Shown here: piece after piece, positions 51,558-59,681 of the stretch
Numbering within the stretch: position 1 is the stretch's first letter
How the letters are laid out: each line of letters starts with the position of its first letter
DNA from: VRUE01 sp036271315
GTDB lineage: Bacteria > Actinomycetota > Thermoleophilia > Solirubrobacterales > 70-9
Assembly (NCBI GenBank): GCA_036271315.1
Contig: DATBAV010000003.1
Location: 86,216 to 150,215, forward strand
Direction of reading: 5' to 3'
Length of the DNA: 64,000 bases
Made by a program: the position numbers and the translations under genes
The notes under the pieces: generated by a model
Database searches by the model: none
Seen by the model: the letters and a program-made list of their open reading frames with translations, nothing else
Told to the model about the DNA's origin: nothing

Positions 51558-53442
51558 CCGTCCGTTCGGCTTCCTCCCACTGCTCGTAGAGCTCGCTGAC
51601 CTTGTGCTTGGCTGCGTCGTGGCGCTCGTTCGCCCGCTCTGACTTGGCCGGCGTCGCCCAGGCGGCGGGATCGGCCAGCTCCTCCTCGACCGCGCGCAGC
51701 TCCGCTTCTGCCACCTCGATCTTTTCCGCCAGTCGACCCGCCTTGCGCACCGCTCGCTGGGCGATAGTGCGGGGGCTCTGGCGCTTGCCCCCTTTGGCCG
51801 AGCGCTTTGCCGCCGCCGCGGCAGCCGAGGCCGCTTCCTCGCCTTCCTCGCGCCGGCGCTGGTAGGCGGCCCAGCCGCTCGGGTAGCTGCGCAGCTCGCC
51901 GTCCTCGCAGACGATCGTGCGGCTGCCGACCGCCTCGAGCAGGGCGCGGTCGTGGGAGACGAGGATGACCGCGCCTTCGAAGGCCGAGAGAGCGTCCTCG
52001 AGCGCCTCGCGGCTCTCGATGTCTAGGTGGTTGGTCGGCTCGTCGAGGATCAGCACGTTGGCGCCGCTGGCGACCAGGATCGCCAGCGAGAGGCGCCGCT
52101 GCTCGCCGCCGGAGATGTCGTCAAGCGCCTTCTCGACGTCGGAGCCGGAGAAGAGGAAGCCGCCGAGCAGATCGCGCGCCTTCTGGCCGCTGAGCCCGGT
52201 CTCGCGCTGGGCCGCGTCGAGCACGGTGCCCGTCCCCGCCGCCGTCTCGGCATGTTGGGAGAGGTAGCCGACCTTGACGTTGTGCCCGGTCCGCACCGAG
52301 CCGGCGGCCGGCTCGCGCTGCTCGGCGAGCGTCTCGATCAGGGTCGTCTTACCGGCGCCGTTGGGGCCGACGAGGACGGCGTGCTCGCCGCGTTCGAGTT
52401 CGAGCTCGGCGCCGGCGAGCAGCGTGCGTCCCGGCACCTCGATCGTCGCGTTGACCAGTTTCAGCACTACCCGGCCGGGCCGCTCGGGTTTGACGAAGGA
52501 GAAGCGCAGGCTGCGGCGGTCGCGCGCTTCGGCCTTGGCGCCGTCGCGCTTGATCTTGTCGATCTGCTTGAGCCGCGACTGCGCCTGTTTGGCCTTGGTC
52601 GCCTTGTAGCGGAAGCGCTCGACGAAGCGCTCCATCCGCTCGATCTCCGCTTGCTGGCGCTCGATCGCCTTGCCAAGGGCGATCTCGCGAGCCGCCTGTT
52701 CCTTGCGCCAGGCGTGCCAGGGGCCGGCGAAGAAGCGACCGCGCTGCGCCTCCAGCTCCAGCACCGAGGTCCCCACCGCCTCGAGGAACCAGCGGTCGTG
52801 GGCGACGAGCACGACCGCGGCGTCGAGGTCGACGAGATAGCTCTCGAGCCATTCCAGCGAGGGGATGTCGAGGTGGTTCGTCGGCTCGTCGAGCAGCAGC
52901 AGGTCGGGGCGGGTGGCGAGCGCGCGAGCCAGCGAGGCCCGGGTCAGCTCGCCGCCGGAGAAGGTGGAGAGCTGGCGCGCGTTGGCCTCCTCGCCAAAGC
53001 CGAGGCCGCCGAGCACGGCGAGGACGTCGTCGCGCCAGCGGTAGCCGCCACCCGCTTCGAGTCGCTGTTGCGCCGCCGAGTAGGCCCGCATTGTCTCCTC
53101 GTCGGGAGTGCCGGCGCCCATCGCCTCCTCCAGGCGCGCCAGCTCGGCCTCGGTCTCCTCCATATCGGCGCGGCCGGAAAAGACGTAGTCGCTGAGCGAG
53201 ATCGCGTCGTCGCGCGGCGGCCGTTGGTCGTGCAGGGCAACCCGAGCGCCTTTCTGCAGGGCGATGCTGCCCGAGTCGGGCGGCCGCTCGCCGGCCAGGA
53301 CGCGCAGCAGCGTCGACTTGCCGACCCCGTTGCGCCCCGAGAGCGTCATCCGCTCGCGCGCCTCTAGCTTGAAGGAGACGTCGGCGAAGAGCAGCTTGCC
53401 GCCGGCGTAGAGGTCGATCGTTGTCGCTGTGGCGATGGCCAT
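51532..53442 (-). CDS. ABC-F family ATPase
   Basis: A 636-residue soluble twin-ATPase. First domain: Walker A LSGRNGVGKSTLLRVLAGE, signature FSGGELTRASLARALATRP, Walker B DLLLLDEPTNHLDIPSLEWL. A long charged linker with KATKAKQAQSRLKQIDKIKR is the P-site tRNA interaction motif region. The second domain has GPNGAGKTTLIETLAE, ISGGEQRRLSLA and NVLILDEPTNHLD. A C-terminal coiled coil (residues about 545-630) follows. ABC-F proteins act on the ribosome (translation factor or antibiotic resistance) and have no membrane part. Start ATG 53442. Confidence 0.93.
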   Translation of the reverse strand: MAIATATTIDLYAGGKLLFADVSFKLEARERMTLSGRNGVGKSTLLRVLAGERPPDSGSIALQKGARVALHDQRPPRDDAISLSDYVFSGRADMEETEAELARLEEAMGAGTPDEETMRAYSAAQQRLEAGGGYRWRDDVLAVLGGLGFGEEANARQLSTFSGGELTRASLARALATRPDLLLLDEPTNHLDIPSLEWLESYLVDLDAAVVLVAHDRWFLEAVGTSVLELEAQRGRFFAGPWHAWRKEQAAREIALGKAIERQQAEIERMERFVERFRYKATKAKQAQSRLKQIDKIKRDGAKAEARDRRSLRFSFVKPERPGRVVLKLVNATIEVPGRTLLAGAELELERGEHAVLVGPNGAGKTTLIETLAEQREPAAGSVRTGHNVKVGYLSQHAETAAGTGTVLDAAQRETGLSGQKARDLLGGFLFSGSDVEKALDDISGGEQRRLSLAILVASGANVLILDEPTNHLDIESREALEDALSAFEGAVILVSHDRALLEAVGSRTIVCEDGELRSYPSGWAAYQRRREEGEEAASAAAAAAKRSAKGGKRQSPRTIAQRAVRKAGRLAEKIEVAEAELRAVEEELADPAAWATPAKSERANERHDAAKHKVSELYEQWEEAERTVSAAGDPA

Positions 53443-53497
53443 CTTGGGGATGACATTACGCGGCTCGCCGTGAACGGGCGATGCGTAAGCTGCGTAC

Positions 53498-54004
53498 GTG
53501 GAGCGAGAGCAGCTGCAGGCGATCCAGACACCGCTCAAGGAGCGATACCGCGAGGACCCCGAAGCCGCCGTGATCACGCTTTCGGCGCAGGGCGAGCTCG
53601 GCGAGGGCGTCTCCTGCTCGGTCAACACCGGTCGGGCGATCGCCGAGGCCGGGCTGCACCCGGCAAGCGGTGGCGACGGCAGCCAGCTCTGCTCCGGCGA
53701 CATGCTGCTGGAGGCGCTCGCCGCCTGCGCCGGCGTCACCCTGCGTGCCGTGGCAACCTCGCTGGGGATCGAGGTGAGATCGGGGACCGTCCGCGCCGAC
53801 GGCGACCTCGACTTTCGCGGCACGCTCGCCGTCGATCGAGATGCCCCGGTCGGCTTCCGCGCGATCCGCCTTGCCTTCGAGCTCGACACCGACGCGGACG
53901 ACGAGCAGCTGGCGACCCTGCTGAAGCTGACCGAGCGCTACTGCGTCGTCCTGCAGACCATTTCCACCCCACCCGAGCTCTCCGCAACCGTCGCCACGGT
54001 GTAG
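53498..54004 (+). CDS. OsmC-family peroxiredoxin-like protein
   Basis: A 168-residue OsmC/Ohr-fold protein that should reduce organic peroxides. The two reactive cysteines are placed as in the family: one in LEALAACAGVTLRAVA and one in LTERYCVVLQTIS. The GTG start at 53498 gives MEREQLQAIQ. It lies divergent from the ABC-F gene (55 bases) and is followed at 4 bases by the metallo-hydrolase, forming a two-gene unit. Confidence 0.87.
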   Translation: MEREQLQAIQTPLKERYREDPEAAVITLSAQGELGEGVSCSVNTGRAIAEAGLHPASGGDGSQLCSGDMLLEALAACAGVTLRAVATSLGIEVRSGTVRADGDLDFRGTLAVDRDAPVGFRAIRLAFELDTDADDEQLATLLKLTERYCVVLQTISTPPELSATVATV

Positions 54005-54008
54005 CGCC

Positions 54009-54935
54009 TTGGCGAGCCCGCTGCGACACCTCGGCGACCTCGCCAAGGCGCAGCGGGGCCGGCGCGCGGCCCAGCGCGAAAGCGAGCAGGCACTGGGCGA
54101 GCTGGAGGCACGGCCACTTGCACTTCCGGATGGACTGGAGGTCGAATGGTTGGGAGTCTCCGGCTACCGGATCAGCGCCGAGGGCAAGACGCTCTTCGTC
54201 GATCCCTACCTCTCGCGCGTTCCTTTTGCCGACCTGCTGAGGCGCCGATCGGCACTGCCGGACCCGGCGATGCTCGATCGCTTCGTCCACGCTCCGGGAG
54301 AGGTCGTCGGGGTGCTGGTCGGCCACACCCACTTCGACCACGCCGTCGACGCGCCGGCGATCGCCCGGCGCTTCGGCTGCAAGGCCTACGGCTCCGACTC
54401 GCTGGTGACCTTGATGGGACTGCACGGCCTCGCCGAGCAGACGGTCGAGGTCGAGCCCTACCGGACCTACGAGCTGGGCCCGTTCGAGGTCAGCTTCACG
54501 CCCAGCGTCCACTCCAAGCTGCTGCTCGGGCTAGCCGTTCCCTACGACGGCGACCTCACTTGCGAGCACCTCGACGGCCTCACCCCCGGCGCCTACCGCT
54601 GCGGCCAGGTCTGGGGAATCTCGATCAAGGTCGCCGGGGTCAGCTTCTACCACCAGGGCAGCGCCAACCTGATCGACGAGGCGGTACGGGAGCGCGGCGT
54701 CGACGTCTTCCTCGCCGGCGTCGCCGGCCGCAACTTCACCGAGGACTACTGGCGGCGGATCATCCCCCGCCTCGACCCAAAGGTCGTCGTTCCAACTCAC
54801 TACGACAACTTCTTCAGGCCCCTTGGCCAGCGGCTCGAGTTCGTCTCCGACGTGCGTCTCTCCGCCCTGCCCGAGGAGATCGGCGCCGTCAGTGACGACC
54901 TGGAAATTGCCGCGATCCCCCGCGCCGACCTCTAG
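54009..54935 (+). CDS. Metallo-beta-lactamase-fold hydrolase (UlaG/L-lactonase-like)
   Basis: A 308-residue zinc hydrolase of the MBL fold. VLVGHTHFDHAVDAP is the HxHxDH metal motif near residue 103; the later ligands are in FTPSVHSK, and PTHYDNFF carries the last His. VEWLGVSGYRISAEGKTLFVDPYLS is the typical first strand pair. Start TTG 54009 has no clear ribosome-binding site, 4 bases after the OsmC stop, consistent with coupling. The substrate is unknown. Its stop overlaps the convergent DUF1697 gene by 4 bases. Confidence 0.82.
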   Translation: MASPLRHLGDLAKAQRGRRAAQRESEQALGELEARPLALPDGLEVEWLGVSGYRISAEGKTLFVDPYLSRVPFADLLRRRSALPDPAMLDRFVHAPGEVVGVLVGHTHFDHAVDAPAIARRFGCKAYGSDSLVTLMGLHGLAEQTVEVEPYRTYELGPFEVSFTPSVHSKLLLGLAVPYDGDLTCEHLDGLTPGAYRCGQVWGISIKVAGVSFYHQGSANLIDEAVRERGVDVFLAGVAGRNFTEDYWRRIIPRLDPKVVVPTHYDNFFRPLGQRLEFVSDVRLSALPEEIGAVSDDLEIAAIPRADL

Positions 54936-55468
54936 GCGAAGTACTTGGCGACGATCTGCTCGATCGTGCCCATCGTCCGCATCGTCCAGGGCCCGAGAGC
55001 TGTCTCGATTGCCTTCAGGTCGAGATCAGAGTCGGAGATGCCCCCGCTCGGCAACCAGTAGAGCTCGCGACCTTCGATCGCCAGGCAATCCTCCTCGGTG
55101 GCCTCGGCCAAGGCCTGTTTGCGTGCCCCGACCGCCGGTTTCTTCGGCAGCAGCGCGACCTGCAGCTTGCCCTTCGAGGCTTTCACCTTTGCGGCATCGA
55201 ACGGCTCGTGAGCAGCTAGTGCGCTCAGCTCCTTGGCGCTGCGCAGGAATACCGGCACTTCGTAGCCGAGCGCCTTTCCCAGGCCAGCTTCGATCTCACC
55301 CGTCAGCTTCGCCTCGCCGCTCTTGGCGCTGAAGACGACGTTGCCGCTGGCGCGAAAACAGGCGACCTCGGAAAAGCCCAGCGTCTCGAACTCGGCCCGC
55401 AGCTCCTCGTTCCTGATCCGCCGGCCGCCGAGGTTCATCCCGCGCAAGAAGGCGACGTGGCTCGGCAT
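54932..55468 (-). CDS. DUF1697 family protein
   Basis: A 178-residue protein with the DUF1697 start MPSHVAFLRGMNLGGRRIRNEELRAEFETLGF, the conserved FRASGNVVFSA, and the terminal GPWTMRTMGTIEQIVAKY, where TxR-NxxT-like residues fit. The function of the family is unknown. The ATG at 55468 is preferred; an upstream extension reads into the tmRNA gene. It ends 4 bases inside the metallo-hydrolase gene. Confidence 0.88.
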   Translation of the reverse strand: MPSHVAFLRGMNLGGRRIRNEELRAEFETLGFSEVACFRASGNVVFSAKSGEAKLTGEIEAGLGKALGYEVPVFLRSAKELSALAAHEPFDAAKVKASKGKLQVALLPKKPAVGARKQALAEATEEDCLAIEGRELYWLPSGGISDSDLDLKAIETALGPWTMRTMGTIEQIVAKYFA

Positions 55469-55545
55469 GGTTTGGACTCTAGGCACTGATCTCCGGCAGC
55501 GCCAAGTCGAGTCCGCATTGACTGCGAGACCCGACTTGGCGTCAG

Positions 55546-55904
55546 TGGAGGCGGTGGGATTCGAACCCACGTGTCCGGTCGTAGCGCAAAGGCGTCTACA
55601 GGTTTAGCCGGCGCTTGATTCTCGTCTCCCGGGGTCCGCGCCGGCGGGCACTGCGGGAGATAAAGCCCTCTGAATTGTCCCCTGGAAGACGGGGCGATCC
55701 GCCGGGGTGAGCCCGTGTTCTGAAGCCGGCTCCCCTCCCTACGGGCGAGGGAGGACCGACTCTCATCGCCTAGGTTCTAGCTAGGCAGCGAGGGCGAACT
55801 CATGGTCCGCACGTATTGGTTGGTGCCGGGGTTTAACGAGGCCTCCGGCAACCTCGACCTGCAACCGTTCGCACGGACCGACCGGATCGAAGCCTGTCGC
55901 CCCC
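55546..55904 (-). ncRNA. ssrA: Transfer-messenger RNA (SsrA)
   Basis: Rescues stalled ribosomes with SmpB. The 5-prime end (from 55904) reads GGGGGCGACAGGCTTCGAT, and the 3-prime end closes with GTGGGTTCGAATCCCAC (T arm) and CGCCTCC plus an A discriminator; GGGGGCG pairs with CGCCTCC with one G-U. CCA is not encoded. The tag reading frame ends GAG TTC GCC CTC GCT GCC TAG, giving EFALAA; with a GCG resume codon the tag would be ADHEFALAA. Pseudoknot stems of G/C-rich sequence fill 55600-55770. smpB lies 3 kb away on the same strand. Confidence 0.95.
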
Positions 55905-55948
55905 GTGCTATGTGCAGCGATTGTACGGAGTCGGGTAGGAATACCGGC

Positions 55949-57319
55949 ATGACCGAGAAGACATTCGACGCGATCGTGCTCGGCGCCGGGGCGCCGGGCG
56001 AGGTCTGCGCCGGGCGGCTCGCCGACGGCGGGCTCTCGGTGGCGATCGTCGAGCAGCACCTGGTTGGCGGCGAGTGCTCCTATTACGCATGCATGCCCTC
56101 GAAGGCGCTGCTGCGCCCCTCGGACCTCCTCGCGGAGGCGCAGCGAGTGCCGGGCATCGCCGTCGAGGACCGCCTCGACCCCCGCGCCGTGCTCGAGCGC
56201 CGCGACGAGGTGATCCACGACCGCGACGACTCCGGTCAGTTGCCCTGGCTGGAAGAACGCGGGATCGAGCTCTTCCGCGGCAGCGGGGCGCTCGACGGCG
56301 AGCGGCAAGTCCGGGTCGGAGACGACCTGCTCGGTGCCCGCCAGGCGATCGTCGTCGCCACTGGCAGCGGCGCGGCAATGCCGCCGATCGACGGCCTCGA
56401 CTCGGCCCGCCCCTGGAACAACCGCGAGGGGACCACGTCCAAGCACGTGCCCGAGAGCATAATCGTGCTCGGCGCCGGGCCGGTCGGCTGCGAGCTCTCG
56501 CAGGCCTGGTCCTCGCTCGGCTGCCGGGTGACGCTGATCGAGGGCGGCCCCCGCGTGCTCGCGCGCGAGGAGCCCTTCGCCGGCGAGGAAGTCGGTGAGG
56601 CGCTGCGCGAGCAGCACGGCGTCGATGTCCGCACCGGGGTGAAAGCCGTCCAGGTAAGCCGCGACGGCGACGTCGTCACCGTCGCACTCGACGATGGCAG
56701 CGCGGTCGCCGCAGCAGAGATTCTCGTCGCCGTCGGGCGCAAGCCACGGACTAACGAGATTGGGCTCGACAGCGTCAACGTCGAACCCGGCAAGGCCGGC
56801 TTCCTCAATACCGACGACCGCCTGCGAGTCGACGAGCGTGACTGGCTCTACGCGGTCGGCGACGTCACCGGCCGCGCCCTCTTCACCCACATGGGCAAGT
56901 ACCAGGCTTGGGTCGCCGCCGAGAACGTCCTCGGTCGCGATGTCGTCGTCGTGGCGGAAGAGATCGGCTCACCCAGGGTCACCTTCACCGACCCCCAGGT
57001 CGCCGCGGTCGGCAAGACCCTCGAACAAGCGCAGGAAGCCGGCATCGAGGTGAAGGCGGTCGACGTCGCCACCGACGGCACCCCCGGCGCCAGCTTCCAA
57101 GGCAGGGAATCCGGCGGCACCTCCCGCCTCGTCGTCGACGAGTCGCGCGGGGTCATCGTCGGCGCCACCTTCACCGGCTTCGAGACCGCAGACTTCCTCC
57201 ACGCCGCAACGATCGCCCTCGTCGGCGAGGTCCCCCTTCGGAAGCTCAGACACGCCGTTGCTGCTTATCCGAGCCGCAGCGAGGTTTGGCTGAAGCTTCT
57301 GGAGGCGTACCGCCTCTAG
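55949..57319 (+). CDS. FAD-dependent pyridine nucleotide-disulfide oxidoreductase
   Basis: A 456-residue flavoprotein of the dihydrolipoamide dehydrogenase/mercuric reductase family. FAD motif AIVLGAGAPGEVCAGRLAD, redox pair in GGECSYYACMPSK (CxxxxC), NAD motif IIVLGAGPVGCELSQAWSSLG, and LYAVGDVTGRALFTHMGKYQ are present. The C-terminal His-Glu motif of classic members (HPTxSE) reads AVAAYPSRSE, with Tyr for His, so the disulfide acceptor may differ from lipoamide. AGGA lies 9 bases before ATG 55949. Upstream in-frame codons belong to the divergent tmRNA. Confidence 0.88.
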   Translation: MTEKTFDAIVLGAGAPGEVCAGRLADGGLSVAIVEQHLVGGECSYYACMPSKALLRPSDLLAEAQRVPGIAVEDRLDPRAVLERRDEVIHDRDDSGQLPWLEERGIELFRGSGALDGERQVRVGDDLLGARQAIVVATGSGAAMPPIDGLDSARPWNNREGTTSKHVPESIIVLGAGPVGCELSQAWSSLGCRVTLIEGGPRVLAREEPFAGEEVGEALREQHGVDVRTGVKAVQVSRDGDVVTVALDDGSAVAAAEILVAVGRKPRTNEIGLDSVNVEPGKAGFLNTDDRLRVDERDWLYAVGDVTGRALFTHMGKYQAWVAAENVLGRDVVVVAEEIGSPRVTFTDPQVAAVGKTLEQAQEAGIEVKAVDVATDGTPGASFQGRESGGTSRLVVDESRGVIVGATFTGFETADFLHAATIALVGEVPLRKLRHAVAAYPSRSEVWLKLLEAYRL

Positions 57320-57338
57320 CGAAGAGCCCCTCGCCTGC

Positions 57339-57402
57339 TGAGCGATCCCGGCAGGGGTGAAGCGTCTTGTACTTAAGCGAAACCCCCTGCCGGGATCGCT
57401 CA
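57339..57402. terminator. 19-bp perfect inverted repeat between convergent genes
   Basis: Arms 57339-57357 and 57384-57402 pair perfectly over 19 bases with a 26-base loop. The outer three bases of the right arm are the stop codon of the HhH membrane-protein gene, and the left arm starts 19 bases after the flavoprotein stop. It is a probable bidirectional terminator. A T-rich run is absent. Confidence 0.75.
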
Positions 57403-59187
57403 AACGGTGGAACGCCGCTTCAGGTCTTCGAGCACATCCTGCGGGAACCCGGGGACCTCGTCGAGGTCATCCACAGAGCCGAAGCGGCCCAACCGCTCGC
57501 GATGGGCAAGCAGGCGGGTGGCTTGGGTGACCGAGAGGTTCTCGGCACGAAGTTGCTCGAAGCTAACCGCGTTGAGGTCGATCGTCCCCCCCGATGGGCC
57601 GAGCGGAGTAGGAGGAGCAGGCGCAGCCGCGGCGGGTGCGGGCGGCTCCGGGCTGGGCGGGGGCGTCGGTGGGGCCGGAGTCGGCGGCGGTGGAACCGGT
57701 TCGGGCGCGGGCGGGACTGGCGTGGGCGCGGGGGCCGGTGGCGCGGGCGGCGCCGGCGGGGTCGGCTCGGGAGCCGGCGGCGGCACGGGCTGCGGGGGCT
57801 GCGGCGCGGCGTGTGGTGCCGGCGGTGGCGCGAAGGGCTGGACAGGGGTCGTTCCCTGGCCCTGAACTGACTGGATCACGGCCTGCTCGGCTTCGGCGGC
57901 GCGGCGCTCGGCCTCGCGAGCGCGCTCCTCCGCCTGGGCGACGCTGTCGCGAATCTCCTGCAGGCGCCGCTCGCGCTCGTCCTCCTCGGCCTTGAGCTTG
58001 GCCAGGCGCTCCGCCTCGGCGGCGCGGCGCTCGGCCTCCTTGGTGCGCTCTTCGATCTGGCGCAGCCGCTCCTGTGCCTCTGCCATCGCCCGCTCCTGTG
58101 CTTCGCGCTCCTGCTGGAGGCGCTGCTCTGCAGTCTGCAATCCGGCTCCGGCAGCAGGCGCTGGAGCGATCAGCGGCACCGCCGCCATGCTCTGGGTCGT
58201 CTGGCCGGCCTGGGCCTGAGCGGTACGCCCTTCGGCCTCGTGCTGCAACCGCTCGGCCTCTTGGATGCGGCGATCGGCCTCGGCCCGGATCCGCTCCTCC
58301 TCGCGTTGGATCTCGGCAACCTTGTCCTGCACACGCTGTTCGGCCACGGCGGGATCCTCGTAGCCGACCGGGGGCGTCGATGGCGCTGGCACCGGAGCGG
58401 GCGGCGTAGCTGCCACTGGAGGCAAAGGCTGAACCGGGGCCTGCGGTGCGGGAACTGCGCCAGGCGGTGGGACAGCCGCCGGCGGTGGCGCCACCGGCTG
58501 TCCGGTCGGCGGCAACGGCGCCACCGGCGCGCCTTGCTGAAGTTGTTCGCGCTCCTGCGCTGCGCGCACCTCGGCCAGCTGGCGCTCCGCCTTCGCCGCT
58601 TCCTTGCGAGCGCGGCGGCTATCGGCGCGGCCGCCGCCGGCTGACTTGCCGCCGCGTTCCGCCCTCTTCGCCAGCCGCTCCTCTTTGCGCCTTTTAGCCT
58701 CTTCCTGGCGCTTTTTACGGTGCTCGATGCGGGCGAGGCGCTGCTGCTCGCGGGCCTGTTTGCGCTTGTCCTTGGAACTCGCCGGCAGCTGACTCGCTGC
58801 CGCGGCGGCCGCTGGCGCACCGGGTGCAGCCGGCGGCACGCCAGGCGCGACCGGCGGCGGTGGGGTGCGGGGCAGCTCGGCCGTCTGCGCCTGCGCGGCG
58901 CCGACCGGCGGTGGGGGCGGCATCTTGCCTGGCGGGGGCGGTGGCGAGCCAGGCGGAGCCGCCGCTTCCTTGGCGGCCTTCTCCTTGGCCCGTCGCTGGG
59001 TGACGCTGACGACTAGGAGCAGGAGCAGGATCGCGGCGACGAGGGCACCGACGAAGTACTGGATGTTGTCGCTGACGAAGTTGCCGGCTTCGCTCGGGAA
59101 GGAATCGGCCTGCGCCTGAGCCGGCACGGCCAGGGCGAGCGCAACGAGGGTCAACGCGGACCAGAGCAGGGAAATCCTGAAGCGCAT
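57400..59187 (-). CDS. Membrane-anchored Pro-rich coiled-coil protein with C-terminal ComEA-like HhH
   Basis: A 595-residue protein. A signal peptide (to about residue 27, VPAQAQA), a short outside part, a membrane helix at about 43-63 and basic RRAKEKAAKE predict that the rest faces the cytoplasm. It consists of Pro-rich linkers, a basic helix (130-215), and Glu/Arg/Gln coiled coils (about 280-440, ERERRLQEIRDSVAQAEERAREAERRAAEAE type). The last 65 residues are a helix-hairpin-helix of ComEA type: IDLNAVSFEQLRAENLSVTQA and VDDLDEVPGFPQDVLEDL. It might tether DNA or protein to the membrane. Other Com genes are absent here. Confidence 0.75.
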   Translation of the reverse strand: MRFRISLLWSALTLVALALAVPAQAQADSFPSEAGNFVSDNIQYFVGALVAAILLLLLVVSVTQRRAKEKAAKEAAAPPGSPPPPPGKMPPPPPVGAAQAQTAELPRTPPPPVAPGVPPAAPGAPAAAAAASQLPASSKDKRKQAREQQRLARIEHRKKRQEEAKRRKEERLAKRAERGGKSAGGGRADSRRARKEAAKAERQLAEVRAAQEREQLQQGAPVAPLPPTGQPVAPPPAAVPPPGAVPAPQAPVQPLPPVAATPPAPVPAPSTPPVGYEDPAVAEQRVQDKVAEIQREEERIRAEADRRIQEAERLQHEAEGRTAQAQAGQTTQSMAAVPLIAPAPAAGAGLQTAEQRLQQEREAQERAMAEAQERLRQIEERTKEAERRAAEAERLAKLKAEEDERERRLQEIRDSVAQAEERAREAERRAAEAEQAVIQSVQGQGTTPVQPFAPPPAPHAAPQPPQPVPPPAPEPTPPAPPAPPAPAPTPVPPAPEPVPPPPTPAPPTPPPSPEPPAPAAAAPAPPTPLGPSGGTIDLNAVSFEQLRAENLSVTQATRLLAHRERLGRFGSVDDLDEVPGFPQDVLEDLKRRSTV

Positions 59188-59198
59188 CGGCTCCGAAG

Positions 59199-59681
59199 CT
59201 ACCTCATCCGGCCCTTGAATTCTCGCTCGACTTCGCGGCGCACGTCACGGTCCGCGATATCGCGCCGGCGGTCGCGCCCCTCCTTGCCCCGCGCCAGCGC
59301 CAGCTCCACCTTTGCGCGCGGGCCTTTGAAGTAGATGCGCAGGGGGATCAGGGTCAGGCCTTTCTCCGCCGTCTTGCCGATCAGCCTTTCGATCTCACCT
59401 TTGTGCAGCAGCAGTTTGCGCGGCCGTTCCGGCTCGTGGTTCTCGCGGCTGGCCGGTTCGTAAGGCGGGATGTGCAGCTTGCGCAGCCAAACCTCGCCCT
59501 TCTCGACCACGGCGTAGGAGTCGGTCATCTGCGCCTTGCCGTTGCGCAGCGACTTCACCTCTGAGCCAAGCAGGACGATCCCCGCCTCCATTTTTTCCAC
59601 CGGCTCGAATTTGTGGCGCGCACGACGGTTGGTGGCAACGTCACCCGAGGCAGGCTCGCGCTTCTTGCCCTTCTTAGCCAT
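59199..59681 (-). CDS. smpB: SsrA-binding protein SmpB
   Basis: Delivers tmRNA to stalled ribosomes. The 160-residue protein begins NRRARHKFEPVEKMEAGIVLLGSEVKSLR, contains YEPASRENHEPERPRKLLLHK, and ends in a basic tail (GRDRRRDIADRDVRREVEREF), the full SmpB pattern. ATG 59681 overlaps the RNase R stop by 8 bases. The tmRNA gene is in the same window and strand, as in many bacteria. Confidence 0.97.
   Translation of the reverse strand: MAKKGKKREPASGDVATNRRARHKFEPVEKMEAGIVLLGSEVKSLRNGKAQMTDSYAVVEKGEVWLRKLHIPPYEPASRENHEPERPRKLLLHKGEIERLIGKTAEKGLTLIPLRIYFKGPRAKVELALARGKEGRDRRRDIADRDVRREVEREFKGRMR

Noticed and set aside
54009..54935. RNase Z or true beta-lactamase identity for the MBL-fold protein
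   Set aside because: The HxHxDH motif is present, but the specific motifs and the signal peptide of those families are missing, so only the fold is called.
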